Source: Antedon bifida (lineage: Eukaryota; Echinodermata; Crinoidea; Comatulida; Antedonidae). From it: DNA of 64,000 bases. Made by a program: the position numbers and the translations under genes. Location: assembly GCA_963402885.1 (NCBI GenBank), contig OY727099.1, positions 6,684,001 to 6,748,000 on the forward strand. Direction: 5' to 3'. The notes beneath the pieces are model-generated. The model had not been told where the DNA came from, did no database searches, and saw nothing but the letters and a program-made list of their open reading frames with translations. Shown here one piece after another: positions 44,101-50,100 of the stretch (position 1 is the first letter of the stretch; each line of letters starts with the position of its first letter).

Positions 44101-47100
44101 ATTTGATTCTATTTCTTAAAGTTTTTTTAATTATCATTTTTAGCTATAAATCATTTGTTTACCGTCCCTATGGTGATAACGAAAAAAATTTGTAAACAAT
44201 ATGTGAAAATGATGGCATTTTCTTTACTGTGAATCTACGCTCTTGATCCACCAAGGAGCAAAAGTGGGTACCGTATAAGAACGAATGTTTTTTTGTTCAC
44301 CATATTTAATGAGAGTGATCCCTCCAGCAATTGCTGATCATTAGGGACCCTCAGTGCTTCACAAGACAAACATATACACAAGATGCTCTACATAAACGTA
44401 TTACAAGTCTTTGGGAGTGGAGTTGGAAATTTATCCTTAGAAAAAATCCTGACATGTGACAGGACTTGAACCCAGGACACTTGCCAAGCATCATAACCAC
44501 CAAGCCACAACTCCACTCCACAATAGAACCTCTCCTTTGGAACACCCATATCAAGGAAATGCCTATTAAATGAACACTTTCCTATGAAATGACTATATAT
44601 GGCCAACACCTCTTTATGGACCTTTAAGGAGACTTTGTATAGACCAACATGTGTTTCCTAAATAAGGTTTTTCTGTAGTCAGTAAATAAGAATAAAACAT
44701 GCATATGATTAATAGAAATGTTAAACTTTACTTACACATAATTTTCTGGTATAAAATTAACAGTAACCGTCCTGCCAATTGTGAGGAGGGACGAGGCAGG
44801 CTTCACTATATTGGACTCCATTTTTTCCATAGACAATGCTTCACTTCTTCGACTGAAATGCTATTATACAAACAAATGAATGTTTATGAGTGCGATGGTA
44901 CAAATAATTTCACAATCTTTAGTTTAATACATTCTAATACTATACAAACATACAGTACTATACGTAAGTATCTATTTTTCAACCAATTGCCAAAAAACAT
45001 TATTGTGAGACATCCAATTCTGCTCTATAAAACTATGTATATTTTTTTTAACTAATATTCAATCTATTGCACAGACCTATTAGGTAGTTTTAGTTGTCTA
45101 TACACATGAATTTACTGTGATTCTAACTTTCATTTATAGTACAAGGGATTGATCATTATTTCTTGATTCATTATTGTGAGACATCCAATTCTGCTCTATA
45201 AAACTATGTATATTTTTTTTAACTAATATTCAATCTATTGCACAGACCTATTAGGTAGTTTTAGTTGTCTATACACATGAATTTACTGTGATTCTAACTT
45301 TCATTTATAGTACAAGGGATTGATCATTATTTCTTGATTCATTATTGTGAGACATCCAATTCTGCTCTATAAAACTATGTATATTTTTTTAAAGTAATAT
45401 TCAATCTATTGCTCAGACCTATTGGGTAGTTTTAGTTGTCTATACACATGAATTTACTGTGATTCTAACTTTCATTTATAGTACAAGGGACTTGATCATT
45501 ATTTCTTGATTCATTATTGTGAGACATCCAATTCTGCTCTATAAAACTATGTATATTTTTTTAAAGTAATATTCAATCTATTGCTCAGACCTATTGGGTA
45601 GTTTTAGTTGTCTATACACATGAATTTACTGTGATTCTAACTTTCATTTATAGTACAAGGGACTTGATCATTATTTCTGCTTTTAATATTGAGAGTGCTT
45701 TGGACAGCATGTGAACAATCTATATTTTGTTCAAGCATGCTACTTCATTAGTTTCACAATGACATTTTTCAAAGCTTCACTTGATAGAGGGCAACATACA
45801 ATTAATGTTGGCTAGACTATAGTAATAATATCAATATCAAACAAGCAAAAAAAAAATCTGATCAATGTTGTGGTGGTAGTAGTAGGCAGGCAAAACACCA
45901 CATACTGTACAGTATATTTAATTGATCTAATTTCTCTGGAAAAGGAAATGTTCACCTAACCTTTACCAGTGATAAAAATCACACAAAATTGTAAATAGGA
46001 TTTTATATAAAAGTAGCAGATAGTTTTATTTTTAGGCTATTAGGTCTGTGCCTACATACTTTATTATTAGTCATGCCAAATAAAATGAATGAAATACTTA
46101 ATACACTATTTACCTTGTAGAACCTCTTAAGCTTTGACATGGCAATTTTAGCACCCCATAGGCAAAGTTCTTGTAGAGAGCGTAGATTAACATCGAACTT
46201 GCGATAACCATCAACTTTAATTAATTTGGGCTGATAACTGGCTTCATGGCCACTATCAAGTATCTCATTAGATTGACCTATTTCATTAAAAAAAAAATAT
46301 GTTTGATAACTATATTATACAAATAATGAATAATTATGAGATGGTATACATAATTTCAAGAGGTGAAAGATGAAAGGTTATACCGTATTTATTTGAATAA
46401 ACACTCCAGGGTGTTTATTGTTCAGAAGGGTTTTTAAAGGGGGGGGGGGGGCATTTATTCAGCCATATGGCACCTGATTGAGCTGTCCACAAGCCCATAC
46501 CAGATTTGGTCGTGTACCGCGGCGTGACGCTTCACCTGCACACAATCCCAGTATACCTTCGTTATGAGTTGCCAAGGGATCAATTCACCAAGTACCAAGG
46601 GATAATGGTCTAGTAAAGGCATCACCCCATGAAAAGCAAATTTATCTTGTGTCCAATGGCAACTAAAAAAGAATCAACAACCATCAATTTCATAAGAATG
46701 CGATCTCTAGTGAGATTTATAATTCAATCAACCACTGATCTATTTTAGTCTAAATTGTAAAAAAGCATCTTTCTTTTTTTGCTAATAGAAAATAAAAATT
46801 GAAAGACTCTAGAGATGTTGAATTAGCATTAATTAAAATCTGTTCAACTACCCGCTCATTTGTTTATGAAATTCTACTAGTATGTATCATTTATATAAAT
46901 CTTAATAACAAGCTTGAAAAAAACAATTTTGACAAAATTGTCAAAAAATATTTATTTAAATAAATTTGAAGCCTGTAATCTAGTTGTGTAGTTTAAATTT
47001 GAAGACTGTACATCTAGTAGTGTTCTTTAAAAGACATATTTTAGGAGAATTCTCAATTAGAATTCTTAGCAAAAATCCTAGTTCTTTAATCTTATTAAAG

Positions 47101-50100
47101 TACATACGACTATAAACATTAATACTAATACTATATGGCAGAATTAGGCATTGGGAATGATGGATGATAGAATATACCAAACAACATGTGGGAAGGAAAC
47201 AGTTAACATCAAAAACATTTCAAAAAGCACTTTGAAAATACGTAATACGCCTCTGGGGAAGTCAACGCTTACGTAGTTACTGATTGTTCAAAGATCAAGT
47301 ACGTATATGACATTCGCATGACTTTTAAACCAAATTTGCTTTCTTTTCAAATATTTTTCTAAACTCAACAAAGATATTTATTTATATTCACTCAATATGA
47401 ATATTTTGAAATTGTTTATTTTGTTTAAAAGGTTGAAAACACAATAGGTCTTCATAAACATATTTTTCATGATACTACAGTAGGCACATGTATAATAACA
47501 TACTACATTAGTACTATTCAGGGGTCACCCCATCACCCCTCATCTATTCAGGGGACACCCATCCTCTATTCCAAGGACACTCCTCTTCTATACAGGGGAC
47601 ACTCTTCTATTCAGAGGATACACCTCTTCTATTCAGGGGACACTCTTCTATTCAGGGGATACCCCTCTTCTATTCAGGGGATACCCCTCTTCTATTCAGG
47701 GGACACCCTCCAATATTCAGGGGAAACACCTCCTCTATTCAGGGGTCACTCCTCCTCTATTCAAGGGACACCCCTCCTCTATTCAGGGGACACTCCTCTT
47801 CTATATAGGGGACACCCCTTCTATATTCAAGGGACACCCCTCCTATATTCAGGTGATACCCCTCCTCTATTCAGGGGACACCCCTCCTCTATTCAGGGGA
47901 TACCCCTATTCAGGGGACACCCCTATTATGGGGAAAATATCCTGTGAACAAGGGGCAATATATGTTTAAAACCTATTACAGCTCATATTCATGGCAGACT
48001 CTTAATATACATACACTTTCTTATGGAAAATCCTTTTTCCATTTCACTACCCTCACTATGGTAACCATCGCCATGTAAACTAGCAGATTGTGAATGAACT
48101 CGTTGCCGTCGGTGATTTTCTGAAGCATCCATTTTCTTGAAACGTCTTTCTAATCGCTTGTTGACCTTGAGAGGAATCGGAGCAAAGTGTAAACAAATGT
48201 ACAGTTAAATGTTAATAAATAAGATGTACGGTCTTTATTGTCAAAATGAAAAATTCTAGTACGTCAATGCAGATAAATTGCAACATTTTAAAATCAATTC
48301 CACTTTGTCTGTCTGTTGAATTTGAAATTGATTTATCATTTTTTTTATAAGTAAACCTAGAATGATGTAATCACAATAGAAAGGCAGCATTCGTTCAAAA
48401 TTTCCAAGTTCCAATTAGTAAGATTTGATTAGAGAGAAACTTTAAAAGACACAATTTCAATACAGAGAACACAACTTTATTTTGGCGACAGGGAGGAGGG
48501 TAGGCAATTTCAAATTTAGAGCATTAGCTGTCCCTCCATACTCTTCTAAATATGGGTGTTACTTTATGTGTGCAGACAATCTCTGATCAGGGGAGCATTA
48601 CATACTGGACTCCACAGGCTGAAGTCTCTGGAAAAAATGCATTTATGGTGTTCTAGGAGATCATTAATGCACTCCGATTCGATCATCTGTAAAAGGGTCT
48701 TTCACACTTGTTCCGGCACGGTTTTGTTTTGGCATATCGATTGGTGCATACCCGCATGGAGCATCGTGAAAAATTGATGTTTGATTTGCCGGCGCCAACA
48801 ATAAAACAGGCTGACAATACCCAGTTTTTAAAAACTTATTGTTTGTTTTTTTTTTTTTTTTTTTGTATAAATGTTTTTTCGTGTGTTGAGGACGGGGACA
48901 CAGGCCCCTTTGACCCTCCTTTGAGTCTGCACATCCTGATATGAATCATTTACAATGACAATAATTTTTTCCAACCATGTACACTCTAGTTGTGTAATCA
49001 ACCTCGAATCAGCAACTTTGAGTTTTAATACTTTTAATATTTAGGATACAAGTAATTATATACTATATCATTCCCTCACCTTCAATGTACTAAATTGATT
49101 TAAAATCTGTGTTGTTTCACCAATGGCCTTTTCCAATTCCTCCATAACTCGTGTGTAACTTGTCTTCGTTTTAATATCATCTACAGTCTCACTTGTAGCC
49201 ATGTATTGCAGTTTTGAAACATGATTTTCTATATAAAAAAATAGACATCTAATTTGAAATAATTGTGTTAAGCTCTGTCTACACTACCAAACTAGATTGA
49301 CAAAAAAAAGTGTGATGTGCCCAAATATGGTAGTGATATGCCCAAATATGGTAGTGATATGACATCATCATGTCAATATATGGGCACATCACATTTTTTT
49401 GTCACATAAAGTTGATAGTGTAGCATTGATGATATCTCCCATTGAGACATTCATAGAATGCAAGGTTTACCAATGAATTTTTTCCGGTTATTAATTTATC
49501 TACAGTATTTTATTTTTGCTGGTATCTATGTGGCTATTGATATATTGCTTGTTACCCACTGGCTATTTACCCACTGGCTATTTACCCACTGGCTATTTAC
49601 CCACTGGCTATTTACCCACTGGCTATTTACCCTCTGGCTATTTACAAGCCCATATACTTGTTTTTTTTTATATATTCCAGCATTATTACAAATGATAACA
49701 ATAAACAAATTCATTCCCTGTCACCTTAGGGTATGTTCAGATCCATGGAGTTATGCTTTTGTATTGCAAGCAATGTCATATTATAATTAGCGTCGTAACA
49801 GCAATGTGTTCAGAACGCTTTCGTTTGAAACTGAAGTGTCACCAATTTGGGCTAACATCTGGTATGCAGGATTAAATTTGATTGGTTAGAGGTTAAAATC
49901 GTAAAAGACATATGGAGTTGTACGATACGAAAGCATAACTCCAGGTCTGAACAGGCCCTTAGACAAATATATGCACAAGATGGAGTCACTTGGTGATTTA
50001 TTGAGTTACCTTTAGTGAAAGCTAAATCTTTTAGTTTTCTTTTCAAATCCTCACAAAAGTTGCGACTGTTTCCATATTTGAAAGCTTCAGTGACTTTCTT

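Noticed and set aside
45900-46060. Possible missing SMCR8 exon (ICYFYIKSYLQF, or SFSREIRSIKYTV)
   Set aside because: The first gives the wrong phase for exon 8; the second fits the phase but has a poor acceptor and no similarity to the family.
47515-47935. CRISPR-like array
   Set aside because: Units are contiguous and variable with no unique spacers; this is a minisatellite in a eukaryotic intron.
49458-49790. Membrane-like frame with repeated HWLFT
   Set aside because: Produced by the 15-bp TTACCCACTGGCTAT repeat.
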